Below are positions 53,832-64,000 of a DNA stretch of 64,000 nt, in pieces (the first letter of the stretch is position 1; each line of letters starts with the position of its first letter). The position numbers and the translations under genes were made by a program. Location of the stretch: assembly GCF_003049685.1 (NCBI RefSeq), contig NZ_PYSY02000006.1:1-64000 (forward strand), in the 5' to 3' direction. The notes below the pieces were generated by a model. The model did no database searches, was not told where the DNA came from, and was given only the letters and a program-made list of their open reading frames with translations. This DNA comes from Brucella pituitosa. GTDB taxonomy: Bacteria > Pseudomonadota > Alphaproteobacteria > Rhizobiales > Rhizobiaceae.

Positions 53832-54644
53832 GGTTGTGTTGCAAACTTTTCATCAACGGATGGACTGATAGTATCTCGGCTTTTAGTCAGCCGAGTATTT
53901 TAGATGTTCAAAGGTCGCCATTTCGATAAGTCAGTCATACTTCTGTGTGTCCGGTGGTACCTGGCTTACAATCTGAGCCTGCGCAATCTCAAGGAGATGA
54001 TGGCGGAACGTCGTATCGATCTGTACCATTCAGCCGTCCATCGCTGGGTCATTTGCTTCAGCCCAAAATTGCTTGCGCGTTTCAATCGGAAGAAGCGTCA
54101 GGTCACACGCAAATGGAACCTCGACGAGTCTTAGATCGAGGTCAAAGGCGAGTGGCTGTACTTATATCGTGCGATTGATAGCAATGGCGATCCGGTTGAT
54201 TTCTATTTCAGCAAGAAACGTGATTTCAGCGCTGCCAAACGCTTTATACGCAAGGCATTGGCCCGCCACGGAAGACCAGTGTGCATTACCATTGATGGAA
54301 GCGAGACCAACAGGAATGCTATTCTACAATGTGATGTGGAAAACCGGCTCAGACAGGATGGCAAAACGATTGTCATTCGCTCCAGCAAATATATGAATAA
54401 CATGATTGAGCAGGATCATCGCCGCATCAAACGACGCACACGCTCCATTCTTGGGTTCAAGGCAGAAATCGCAGCGAGGATCACGCTCTCTGGTATCGAA
54501 CTCATTCACATGATGCGTAAGCAGCAACGCGTCTTTGAATATCAAAAAGCACTCTCTATCAAACAACAGTTCGAAACACTCGCTGCATAAGTATGTCCAG
54601 AGTGTAGCCGTGCTCCGTTCAAATCAAATTTCTGCAACACAACC
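53832..54644 (+). mobile_element. IS6-family insertion sequence
   Basis: 813 bp bounded by GGTTGTGTTGCAAACTTT on the left and, inverted, GGTTGTGTTGCAGAAATT on the right, typical IS6 termini. Flanking octamers differ (ATCCTATT and CTCTGAAA), so no target duplication remains, suggesting a deletion or recombination next to it. Confidence 0.88.
53904..54590 (+). pseudogene. IS6-family transposase with an amber stop
   Basis: 228 codons: FKGRHFDKSVILLCVRWYLA, MMAERRIDLYHSAVHRW, the first catalytic Asp in KWNLDES, and DDE remainder (YRAIDSNGDPVDFYFS, EQDHRRIKRRTRSILGFK). A TAG at 54132-54134 stands where Tyr is normal (DETYIKVKGEW in relatives). The frame is otherwise intact, a single nonsense mutation. 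Confidence 0.85.
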
Positions 54645-55284
54645 CTCTGAAAAGACAACATGGCGCGCGGGGGTGGTTTACGAAGCTGAGAATGGACTGG
54701 CTCGCTATGTCAGTTATGCGCAATCCTTCTTCCCGATCTCGGTATCTGAATATGTCGAAGACATGAATTTCTCGCCTATGACGGGAGGACAGATTGAGGC
54801 TGGCATTCGTTATCAGCCGCCCGGCACGAATATGTTGTTCAGCGCAGCCGTCTATCAGCTTGATCAGAACAATATCGTCACCCGTACACTTGCTGATGAG
54901 CTCACACAGATCGGTCAGCGGCGAGCGCGTGGATTTGAGCTTGAGGCCAAAGCCGAGCTGACTGATTAACTGACCATGGTGGGCTCATATTCGTACACAG
55001 ATGCCCGGATCACCAAGAGTGAAGAACATTTGGAACTTGGCCAGCGCAGTGAAGACACACCCTATCATCAGGCTGCTATCTGGATGACTTATGATGTGAC
55101 TCAGTTGGGCGTCGACTGACTGACCGTTGGAGGTGGTGTGCTATACACCGGATCGACTAGCGCATCAGGCATAGATAAGCCAATACCAGGCTACACGCTT
55201 GCCGATGCAATGGTTCGCTATGAGATGACCAAAAACATTACCTTGTCATTGAATGTCACAAACCTCTTACCAAGGCCTCCAAGC
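54645..55284 (+). pseudogene. TonB-dependent siderophore receptor fragment
   Basis: Reads RAGVVYEAENGLARYVSYAQ, FSPMTGGQIEAGIRYQPPG, RARGFELEAKAELTD, GSYSYTDARITKSEEH and LNVTNL, the last beta-strands of an FhuA-type outer membrane receptor. Two in-frame stops (54967-54969 and near 55117) and both ends are missing: IS6 cuts the 5' side, another IS6 fragment the 3' side. Confidence 0.82.
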
Positions 55285-55604
55285 GTTTCTTCTCAAGACT
55301 GGTCAGGCAATTCGGTCAGCTCCGTGTCGTCGTGACGGACAAGCTGGGCAGCTATGTCAAGCAGATAAAGTCTATCGCGCCGAATGCCGATCATCGTGCT
55401 CATAAGGGCTTGAACAACAGAATTGAAAGTTCGCATCGCCTGAGCCGAAAACGGGGGGAAATCATGGGGCAGTCTAAATCGCCGCGTCAGGTTCAACGGC
55501 TTTTGTCGGACCACGACCAAATCAACACAATCTTCCGTCCCCGCCGCTACAATCTCACCGCTATCTCCTACCGCCATGCAAGGGCAGATGCTTTCTGCGT
55601 GTAG
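55285..55604 (+). pseudogene. C-terminal fragment of an IS6-family transposase
   Basis: LRVVVTDKLGSYVKQIKSIA, HRAHKGLNNRIESSHRLSRK and GQSKSPRQVQRLLSDHDQI match the catalytic end of IS6 transposases, of a different subtype from the one at 53904. Lacks the N-terminal half. It joins the receptor fragment near 55284. The following 55605-55809 holds no supported gene. Confidence 0.78.
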
Positions 55605-55809
55605 ACCGAATACACCACAGTAATGACCGCTTGAAAAACACATATGCAAGCTGCTCAAGGCCTTGCCCAAACAACTTGGCAATACCATCAAGACTTAACG
55701 TGACACCACCACCTCGCTTCTTAAAGCCACTCGATTCAGTCAGTCAGAGAAACGCCCTAAAGCGCCGATTGATTATCCATCCCATCGACCGTAGGGCAGC
55801 AAGAACAGA

Positions 55810-58800
55810 TTAGAACTTAACAGCAAACCTTACGCTCCCTTCTTGTCCTAGAAAATTCTTGCCGATCTGGGCATTGTACTCTCCACGAAGTTCGTAACGA
55901 TCATCAACGTAAAGCTGAAGACCGACACCGACATCAACCAATAAATCCGGCGCCGCAGATGTCGAGACGAACTCAAAGCCGTCGCCGTTTTCATTGCCAA
56001 ACACGAAATTCTGGTCTACCTGGTCGTCGAGGAGATAAGTAACGCCGACGCTCCCATAGGGTCGCAGCCAGCCCTTTGCGATGTCGATCCTAGTGCCGAA
56101 CTCGACCGCGGGCGAGAGAGCGAACGTCCAGTCATTTAACGCGTCCGCCGCCAAGCGACCTCCATCGCCATTCAGCTCATAGCCCGGCACATAGGTGTGG
56201 ATGACATCGATGTCGAGGTAAGGCCGCAAGTATGATTGCTCGAACGCCAATTCGTAGGCGATACGTCCGCGCAAGGCGGCGGTCCACACGTCGCTGTCGA
56301 CTTCTGCAAACCAGAGATCGTTGCCCATGCTGAAAATGCGGTCGGTGGTCACGCGACCATAGCCGAGATGAGCGGCACCGGCAAAGTACCAGGCACCCAT
56401 CTGATGCTTCAGGGAGATCGCGATGTCACCGTTATCGGACTCCGTCTCGGTGTATCCGTCTTCGGAATGCCCGATGCTTGAGGTATAGGCGCCGCTGGCA
56501 CCTATGAACCAGTTCGGCTTAAACTCCCACTGTGCGCCCATGCGGTAACTGAAGCTGTCTTGTGAATAGCCGAAGCTGCTTGCCGATTCCGACTGGTTCC
56601 AATGCGCGCTGGAGATTCTGGCCCAGGCGCATTCGGTCTCGTTGATCATAACGCTGTTGTCGGTGAACGCTGGGCAGCTTAGGGCACCCTTCAGCGAAGC
56701 GCGGCTACCCATCGTGCTTTGCACGATAGCTGCCTGCTGCTGACCTTCGGGCGAGCCAGAGGCGAGTGCCGCTTCATATTCCTGCGGCGACGATACCGAA
56801 GCCATGCCACCGAACACACGCGACGCATAAGTGGAGCCCGTGCCAGCGTTCCAGACGTCCTGCAGCGAATTCACGAAGCGCTGTTCCGACGTGGTCAGCG
56901 CAATCCCAGAGGCTGCGGCTGCGAAATTAGCCGAAGGCGAGACGGTAATGCTGCTGGTAGATGAATGCGTCTGCCAGGAGATTGGCGAGGCCGCGCTATA
57001 GCTGAACTGTGCGGGTTTGTGCTGTACCAGTTCTCCGGAGATTAGCGTGTAAGGGGTCGGCAGAACACCGATGAAATTCGGCTGGAAGGACAAACCGTCA
57101 ATCGTGGCACCACCGTTCGCCTGTATCCAGTCGTTTTTCTGATTGCCTGCTGAAGAACTGTCGATGTCTACGCGCGCCACACCGGCCAGCCAAGCATCAC
57201 CACCATTGATATTCAAAACACCAAGCTTGCTTGCGCCGCCGATATCAATCACCCCAAAATTCTGGAACTCCCCTCCGCGACCGAGGTTCACGATGCCGTT
57301 GCCCGGTTGGCTGACGTAGAGCGCAGAGCTCTCGTTTTTGAATGTGTTCTTCTCCAGAGTTCCGCCACTGGCAAGGTCAACATTACCCATCAAAACGCCG
57401 GCATTCGTCAGGCTATCACTGGCACTGGAGGTCTGGATAGCATTGCCAGAGCTTGCGCTCACCATCGCACCGGCACGCAGGTTGATGGTGGTCGTGCCAC
57501 CGCCCTCGACCCGGATCGCCGTACCACTACCAGAGCCGCCTGTCAGGATGCCGGTATGGTCGATGATATTCGCACCGGACTGGCGCTGGAAATCCTCGAA
57601 GCTTCCGCTGGCGGTTTGGCGACCGTTCTGGATGAAGATGCCGTGCGAACCCTGGCCAGTCGTGACAATGTCGCCATGCGTGATAATCGAGACCGAGCCG
57701 CCGTGACCGGTCATCGCCTCGCGGCGCTTCCCCTCGTCCTTTCGCGCTGGGATGGCCGCGGTTTGAAAGGCTGCACCACCACCGCCGCCAATCGTCTGCG
57801 CATAGATGCCATGGGCTGCTTCACCGGTTGTCGTGATCGATACGCGCGAATTGGCGTCCTCCATACCGACGATGATCGCGCCACCATTACCACTGCTGCC
57901 GAGAACCTGGGTCGATGTACGCGTTATCCAATAGCCGGGTACCGAGACAACTCCAGCCTGTGTTGCGATGACGGTTGGAGGCATCCAAACCTGCTCTTCC
58001 TTTTCGACTGGTAATGGGTCGGCGAAGTTCAGGTTCACATTGCCCGCGCCTGTATATCCGCCTCCGCCCCCGATCGATTGCAGCATGACCGCCGTCGCAC
58101 CCGCGCCAGAGGTAGCAACAGAGGCGTTCTTGCCGAAGGTAATCTTCACCTCGTCGCCATTGCCGCCAACGCCGCCCGTGCCGCCCAGGCGCGCCTTGAT
58201 TGCCAGAAGACCATCATTGCCGGCATCGGCACCGAACCCGCCGCCGCCGCCCACACTTTGCGCGAAGATGCCCAAGGAACCGATGCCTTCGGTAATGATG
58301 GTGCCAGAATGATTGACTGCAACCTTGCCGCCGCTGCCGCCTTCACCACCGCTGCCACCAAAGGAGGCGCCGATAGAAGGCGTTGGAAGAATGGTCGACG
58401 ATACGTCACCAGTCCCGCCGCTCTTGGCACCGCTGTCGTTATACGCCAGCAGGTCCGCCAGCTTCTGGGCGTCGCTCTTCTGCTTTTCAGTGGTAGTCTT
58501 GGAGGTCAAAACACTTGTGGCGGCTGCTTTCAGCAGCTCCTCGGCCTGCTTGATCGCCTCTTTCATATCGGCGGAATCAGACACGACCGCCGGATCATCA
58601 GGATCGACCCGGCTCACGAACGCCGTGCCACCGCCGCCGCCGACGCTTTGTGCGATCAACGCATGCGCTTCCTTGCCCGAAGTGGAGATCGTACCGGAAT
58701 TATCGACCCTTACCGTGCCACCATTAGAGCTTTTGCCACCGCTGCCGCCTACCTTGAGCTCACCACTTAACGAAATAGAATTGGCACTGGCGGCCACGCC

Positions 58801-61800
58801 TCCATAGCCGCCGCCGCCGCCGACGCTTTGTGCGAACTGGCCAAATGAGCCAGCGCCATCGGTTTCGATCCAGTTGGTGTTTGCAACCGTCACGTCACCG
58901 CCCTTGCCGCCGTCGCCGCCGCGTCCGCCGACGGAAATATTGGCGTTCAACTTATTGGTGCCGGTCGCAAGGCTCGCACCGGCTCGCCCGCCGCCGCCGC
59001 CGATAGATTGGGCGAGAACGCCAATGCTGTTTGCTTCCTCGGTGAAGATCAGGCCTGAATTCGTTACCTTGACGGTGTCACCCGCGCCACCAGCGCCGCC
59101 CTTGCCGCCCAATGCGACCGTGAGATCGAGCTCCGTCAGCTTCTCAGCCTCGCCATACACGTTCTCATAGGCCTTTTTGATCTGGTCCTTGTAAGCCTCA
59201 ACCAAAACCGTTTCAGTGACCAACGTCACTGCGTTAAACACATCGCCAAAACCTGGAAGGATAAAGTTTCCATTTTCGTCGCGGTTCCAAAGCTTCTTGC
59301 CATTGACGTAGGCGGACTTGGCGATCTTGAAGAACGACTTTATCTGTTTAATCCGGTCCGGCTTTTTAGCGTCACCCGGCTTGCCGTTGAGATTAGCGAT
59401 GACCTCAAGTGCGTTCTTCTTGTCTTCTTCGCTTACCTTATCCCCATCCGATTGCGCAACATCTGCTTTTTTATCGCCTGGATTGGGTTTTGACGTAGCT
59501 ATAGTCGCCACATACTTGCGAACATCGTTGACCTTCACGAGTTCATCGACAAGCTGAAGAATGAAAGTACCGGTGTTCTCTTTCAACTTTGGCGCCGCCT
59601 TCACGGTACCGGCAAAGCCGCCGCCTTCACCACCGCCACCGCCAACGCTCTGCGCAAAAATACCGACAGAGCCAGCGCCCGTGGTCCTGATGACGGCGCC
59701 GGACTGGTTTGTCACAGTTACGGCACCGCCTTTGCCACCGCTCCGGTTCTTTGTCGGGTTCGCCGGGTCAATGAACCCGGCATCGCCGCCCGCCTCGAGT
59801 GTAATGTTGAACTTGCCTTTCCCGGTTGCCATGTAGCCACCGGCGTCGCCACCACCACCGCCTACACTTTGGGCGTGAATACCTTTGGCATTGTGACCAT
59901 GCGTCAGGATGCTGCCGATATTGTCGACGTCGACCCGGCCGCCATTGCCGCCTTCGCCGCCAGCACCGCCAATGGCAAAGTTCATCGTCATGGCGCCAGC
60001 TGTCGGCAACGCAGATACGAGGTTGTCGAGATGATCATTCCACGAGATACCAGCATAAGCCTTCGCATCACCCGAGCCGCCGTGACCGCCGCCGCCACCT
60101 ATGCTCATGGCGGAAATGCCCCGCGAAAAAGCGCCGGAGGTTTCGATCGCGGCATGGTTCTCGACCCGGACGCCTTTGGCGGGGTCGGTATAGCCATTGC
60201 CGCCACCACCGCCCTTACCGCCGACCGCGACGACAAAGCTCACGTTCTGAAAAAAGCCGATGACATCAGCTGCAGATTTAGCAACACCACCACTGCCGCC
60301 GCCACCGCCAACACTGATAGCGTCGATGCCGTCGGAACTTGAACCAGTTGTGACGATATCGCCAAAGTTTCTCACTGTCACACTACCGCCGGCACCACCC
60401 GCGCCACCTGCACCGCCGACTGCGAAAGAAAGGCTAACCGCTGGCCATTCGGGTGGCGAAACGGCAAGTGCATAGCTGGTCGCATTACCTGCAATGCCGC
60501 CACCACCGCCCGCACTTTTTGCAATGATACCAGCCGATTGGATGCCAGAGGTGATGATGGAGGATTCGTTGTTCACCTCCACATTGCCGCCTTTACCGCC
60601 GCCGCCGCCTTTACCGCCTACGGCAACCGTGAGCGCTGCGCCGAGACCTGCGGATTTGGCCGTCGCACTGCCGCCTATGCCGCCGCCGCCGCCCACACTC
60701 ATCGCTATAAGTCCGGTCGAGCCCGCGCCAATCGTCGTGATAGAAGGCGCTACGGTCGGCCCGCTTGCCGGCACTGCCTGCCGCAGCGCGTCGCCAAGCG
60801 CCGCTTCCTTACCCCATGAGGGGCGATAGGCATTGCTAAAACCGTCAACAAGCACGTTGCCGCCCGCGCCGCCGCCGCCGCCATCGCCGCCAAGCGCAAA
60901 GCCGACAAAGGGCGAAGAAGTGCTGGACGTTCCACCCATGCCGCCGCCGCCGCCGATGCTTTGCGCCACAAGCCCATAGGCGTTAAGTCCATCCGTCTGG
61001 ATGGTGCCGAGCTGGGTCACATGGATATTGCCGCCTGCGCCGCCGCTGCCGCCTTCGCCACCGCGTCCAAAGAACCAGGCATCCGCGCCACCGCCAGCGC
61101 CGCCGCCGCCTGAGCCCGCCTTACCGGGCTCAATGGCGCCTGCCTGGAAGGCGGCAATAGCGTTGCCTCCGCCGACGCTCTGCGCCGCGATACCTGTCGC
61201 ACCTTCTCCCTTGGTGGTGATCTTGCCGAAATTGCCAATGTTTACGTCGCCGCCAACACCAGCCGCTCCGCCTGGATTGCCATGAAATAATCCGTCACCG
61301 CCGCGCCCGCCGGTGCCACCAATCGACTGTGCCATCAGGCCGGTGCTGTATTGGCCATTGGTGGAAATCAAGCCTTGGTTAATGGCGAGCAGCCACCCGC
61401 CGACGCCACCACTGCCGCCATTGCCACCCTCATCGCGGCGCTGGCTACCACCGTTGCCGCCGGCGCTCTGTACGATCACGCCGAGAGACCGGTCGCCCTC
61501 CGTGCGAATGTTGCCGCTATTGTTGAACCATACATTACCGCCAGCACCGCCGTTGGTGGCGTTGTACTCGCCGTAATGAAGAGTAGCGCTGCTGCCCTCG
61601 CCGCCGAGTGACTCGGCAATCATACCCGGCGCGTTTGCACCTTTAATGATGATGGAACCGGATGGCTCGACGTTGACATTTACGGTGCCGCCGTTGCCAC
61701 CGCTCAAGACGCTCGGAGATCCTCCATGGCGAGCGCCCCGAAAAGGGGCATTGCCGCCGATCGAGCGGGCCCAGATGCCGGAATACTGCCGGCCTTCGGT

Positions 61801-62458
61801 TTCGATGGAGGACTGCAGCCACACATCGACCTGACCGCCGTCACCGCCGCGACCTACCTGACTTTCCGCGTCGCCACCCCGTCCGCCTTGCGAATAGACC
61901 AGCATCATAGCGCCACCGCCGGTCCACCACGGGCCCATCGCGCTCGATCTTGATACGGGGAAACCACTTGCTGCCTCGTGGCAGTTCGAAAAGCGGTTCT
62001 GCGGCGCGGGTCGGCTGATCCCCCCTGCCGGACAACGCCCCACGCTGCACCACGCTAACGCGTCCGCCATCACCGCCCCGTGCGCCCGGCTCCCACGCAA
62101 AAGCAGCAGAAGCCCCCGCGCCGCCCATCCCACCCATGGATCCGAGCTGGACCGCGACGCCCCGCGCCTCGCGGGTCGTATAGTCGTTAAGCAGCATGAT
62201 GATGCCGCCGGTCAAACCCGGTGTGGCAGGCGTGTTAGGACTGAAGGTGCGCGCGGTCGCATCATTACCCTTCGCGCCATAGAACTCGCGGAAAAACACG
62301 CTCTCAACATTAGATGGAAGCGCCGTTGACTCTGTACCGGCGCTGGCCTGCGCCGTCATAAGAGCTAGGGGAACGACCATCGCCGTCCGGCTGATCCCCG
62401 AAAGCAGAATTTTACGCGAGCAACGGAGCAAAGGCGCAGCGAGCTTGATGGACACCAT
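55810..62458 (-). CDS. giant glycine-rich autotransporter (type V secretion), frameshifted
   Basis: About 2200 residues. A Sec signal (SRTAMVVPLALMTAQASAG) starts at 62458. The passenger consists of roughly twenty degenerate repeats of about 60-90 residues centred on AQSVGGGGG and NxGxIxTxGxxSxGI, predicted beta-helix. The last 280 residues form the autotransporter beta-barrel (YRMGAQWEFKPNWFIGASGA; ending RFAVKF with terminal Phe). Near 61919-61925 the N-terminal frame and the main frame are offset by one base (an extra C would explain it: VVD then GGGAMMLVYSQ). The ATG at 62133 in the main frame is not the true start. Surface adhesin or biofilm role inferred. Confidence 0.82.
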
Positions 62459-62960
62459 CTAATTAATCCAAACAAAGTATAAAGAAGGACTGAGATGGTA
62501 ACGAATACATTCTATATTGTTCTAACGCATCTTTTCCGCCAGATATAATATAAACTGTAGCTTACTTCCATCTCACGAACGTCTAGAGAATATTGCTATT
62601 TTTTATTTTGTATAAACCAATTGAAGTCACGTCAATCATCAAATACGATAAGCCTATCATTAAGAGATAATTTTCTTTTCAGAATGTATAACGATGCTGC
62701 TGCGTGATATTTTCCATAGCTGGCAGTTGCATCTCAGCGGCGCTGTGATTAGCTTTTGCCACAAACCAGAGGCCGCTTATTGTTATTCCGCATAATATGA
62801 ACTTCGGGTGCTATAGGCTGACTACCACCATTTTTATTGAGATTTCAACTCAATCACAGCAAACGAATAAAGCGGCGGCTCACTCGTGGACTTACAACGG
62901 CCCTCAGAGGCTTATTGAATATAAAAGATTAATACACTTATTAAATTAGTATTTTAATAT
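62459..62960. other. intergenic region upstream of the autotransporter
   Basis: About 500 AT-rich bases between two minus-strand genes. It must contain the autotransporter promoter, but no certain -35/-10 pair was picked. No open frame is supported. Confidence 0.35.
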
Positions 62961-63710
62961 CTACCTAATCTTTATTTCAGCAGAGAAGTGAAACCCCATC
63001 GAATGAACGACGTGTATTGGGAGCTCGTCCTCAGTGTCTCGAACCTTACTGCGCAAGCGTCGCAATACAGCATCAAGGCTTCTTGTTTCGATATCTGCGT
63101 TATTGTATCCTAGCGCAATACTAAGGTCCTTACGCGAGACAGTTCTCCCGTTATCTTCCGCGAGTCGTAAAATTAGCTTTGCTTCACGTCCAGATAGTTT
63201 AATTATTGCGCCCAGTGGTGAAATCAACTGCTGAGCAATCCGGTCGACAATCCAACTTTTCGATGGTTGACTTGATTGCTTTGACATTTCACCCGTTTGT
63301 CGGGTTCGATGTACCAGATTTCTAATCGCGAGGATCAGTTCGTCGCAATCAACCGGCTTTGTCAAATACAGATTTGCACCCTCTGCATAGCCTCTCAGCT
63401 TATCATCGCGCATTGCTCGAGCTGTCAGCATTATGACAGCAATACCTGTTATTTTTGTTATATAACGAGCAATTTCAAACCCACTAACGTCAGGCAAATT
63501 GACGTCAATAATGGCTATATCGAATGTCTCAGTCCCAAATGCGCGATTAAACTCAGCACCACTTCCCACCGCTGTTACAGAAAGGGAATTAAGACGTAGA
63601 AAATCTGCGAGGCCTAGACGCAAGTTAGGGTCATCTTCAACAACAATAGCGCGGATAGGCTGGTTGCTCCATAACATTACATCACATTCTATATCGTGAA
63701 TTTGAACCAT
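62961..63710 (-). CDS. OmpR-family response regulator
   Basis: 249 residues; the real start may be Met12 (63677). Receiver domain: acidic pair VVEDDPNLR, phospho-acceptor Asp in IAIIDVNLPDVSGFEIA, Thr in VIMLTARAM and Lys in YLTKPVD. The C-terminal winged helix has KLSGREAKLILRLAEDNGRT and DAVLRRLRSKV, ending HVVHSMGFHFSAE. It probably pairs with the histidine kinase at the window edge and may control the autotransporter gene downstream on the same strand; that is inference. Confidence 0.92.
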   Translation of the reverse strand: MVQIHDIECDVMLWSNQPIRAIVVEDDPNLRLGLADFLRLNSLSVTAVGSGAEFNRAFGTETFDIAIIDVNLPDVSGFEIARYITKITGIAVIMLTARAMRDDKLRGYAEGANLYLTKPVDCDELILAIRNLVHRTRQTGEMSKQSSQPSKSWIVDRIAQQLISPLGAIIKLSGREAKLILRLAEDNGRTVSRKDLSIALGYNNADIETRSLDAVLRRLRSKVRDTEDELPIHVVHSMGFHFSAEIKIR

Positions 63711-63893
63711 TTGGTTAACATTTTTCTGTAAAGCTTAATGTACTTATGCGATCCCAAACCAAATTCTTTCTAACGCGGTTTGATCACAAGTGATAGAACC
63801 TTAATGGCAGAAGCGAACAACAGTGTCCCCCAAAAGAAAATCTCGGCAACATCTTGTTCCGCAGACCTGCCGGGGGTTCCGCTACAGGAAAGA

Positions 63894-64000
63894 TTAATTA
63901 AGAATCGGCAATACTATTGTAGCTTCTGTGCCACCATCATGACAACCTAACAGTGAGAAACGTCCGCCATGGGCGTCGGTTGTTCGCTTTACAATAGATA
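63894..64000 (-). CDS. sensor histidine kinase, C-terminal end (partial)
   Basis: The last 35 codons are visible: SIVKRTTDAHGGRFSLLG followed by GGTEATIVLPILN and stop. This is the G2-box end of a HATPase_c domain. The gene continues beyond the window. It lies 183 bp upstream of the response regulator on the same strand. Confidence 0.75.
   Translation of the reverse strand, partial: SIVKRTTDAHGGRFSLLGCHDGGTEATIVLPILN

Noticed and set aside
57307-61953. Many plus-strand open frames, proline/alanine-rich, opposite the autotransporter
   Set aside because: They mirror the GC-rich glycine codon repeats of the minus-strand gene; no independent starts or motifs.
62133-62133. ATG at 62133 as the autotransporter start
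   Set aside because: It would remove the signal peptide; the first residues in that frame are low-complexity and out of frame with the true N-terminus at 62458.

Overview
The window looks like part of a RepABC plasmid or chromid from an alphaproteobacterium of the Rhizobiales. The Ochrobactrum/Brucella group is the best guess, inferred from the complete repA-repB-repC operon with parS sites and antisense RNA, a DUF1612 (RHE_PE00001-type) protein, and the ABC transporter and insertion sequence types. No rRNA or tRNA gene was recognised.

Layout. 1-8 kb: a metabolic cluster. On the minus strand lie branched-chain amino-acid ABC transporter genes (livG, livF and a fused, frameshifted livH-livM cut by the window edge). 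Divergent from them are a very long molybdopterin oxidoreductase fused to a flavin/2Fe-2S reductase and an ornithine cyclodeaminase-family gene. 8-16.6 kb: a defence-type island with a nuclease-like/HEPN-like protein, a RusA-type resolvase, a zinc metallopeptidase, a decayed Shedu (DUF4263) gene, an intact Gabija-like pair (OLD ATPase/TOPRIM plus UvrD-like helicase) and a phosphoribosyltransferase-like gene. 16.6-19.8 kb: DUF1612 protein, VapBC toxin-antitoxin and a tyrosine recombinase. 20-26 kb: small metabolic and regulatory genes (VOC protein, HxlR regulator divergent from a GST, GNAT, WapI-like immunity protein, alpha/beta hydrolase).

26-30.6 kb: the replication core. Two perfect matches to the RepABC parS consensus, one upstream of repA and one inside repB, and a countertranscribed RNA between repB and repC. 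A ProQ/FinO-family RNA chaperone gene converges on repC. 31-34 kb: HigBA toxin-antitoxin and small regulatory genes. 34-37.5 kb: a mobilisation region with a 15-bp tandem array, a perfect 26-bp inverted repeat (oriT candidate), a MobC-like protein and a relaxase.

38-41.8 kb: the best candidate for an undescribed system. A 1024-residue protein has an intact-looking nucleoside phosphorylase-type domain joined to a STAND/NTPase-like region whose P-loop is missing. It is followed closely by a small three-helix membrane protein.

42-55.6 kb: a mobile-element cluster. A recombinase-in-trio (RIT) element sits inside tnpB of an IS66 element, which sits inside an IS30 transposase; the IS66 step has an 8-bp target duplication. 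Another IS30, an IS110, an IS6 element and fragments of Tn3, a TonB receptor and a threonine dehydratase surround it. 55.8-64 kb: a giant glycine-repeat autotransporter (one frameshift) and an OmpR-type response regulator with the end of its histidine kinase.
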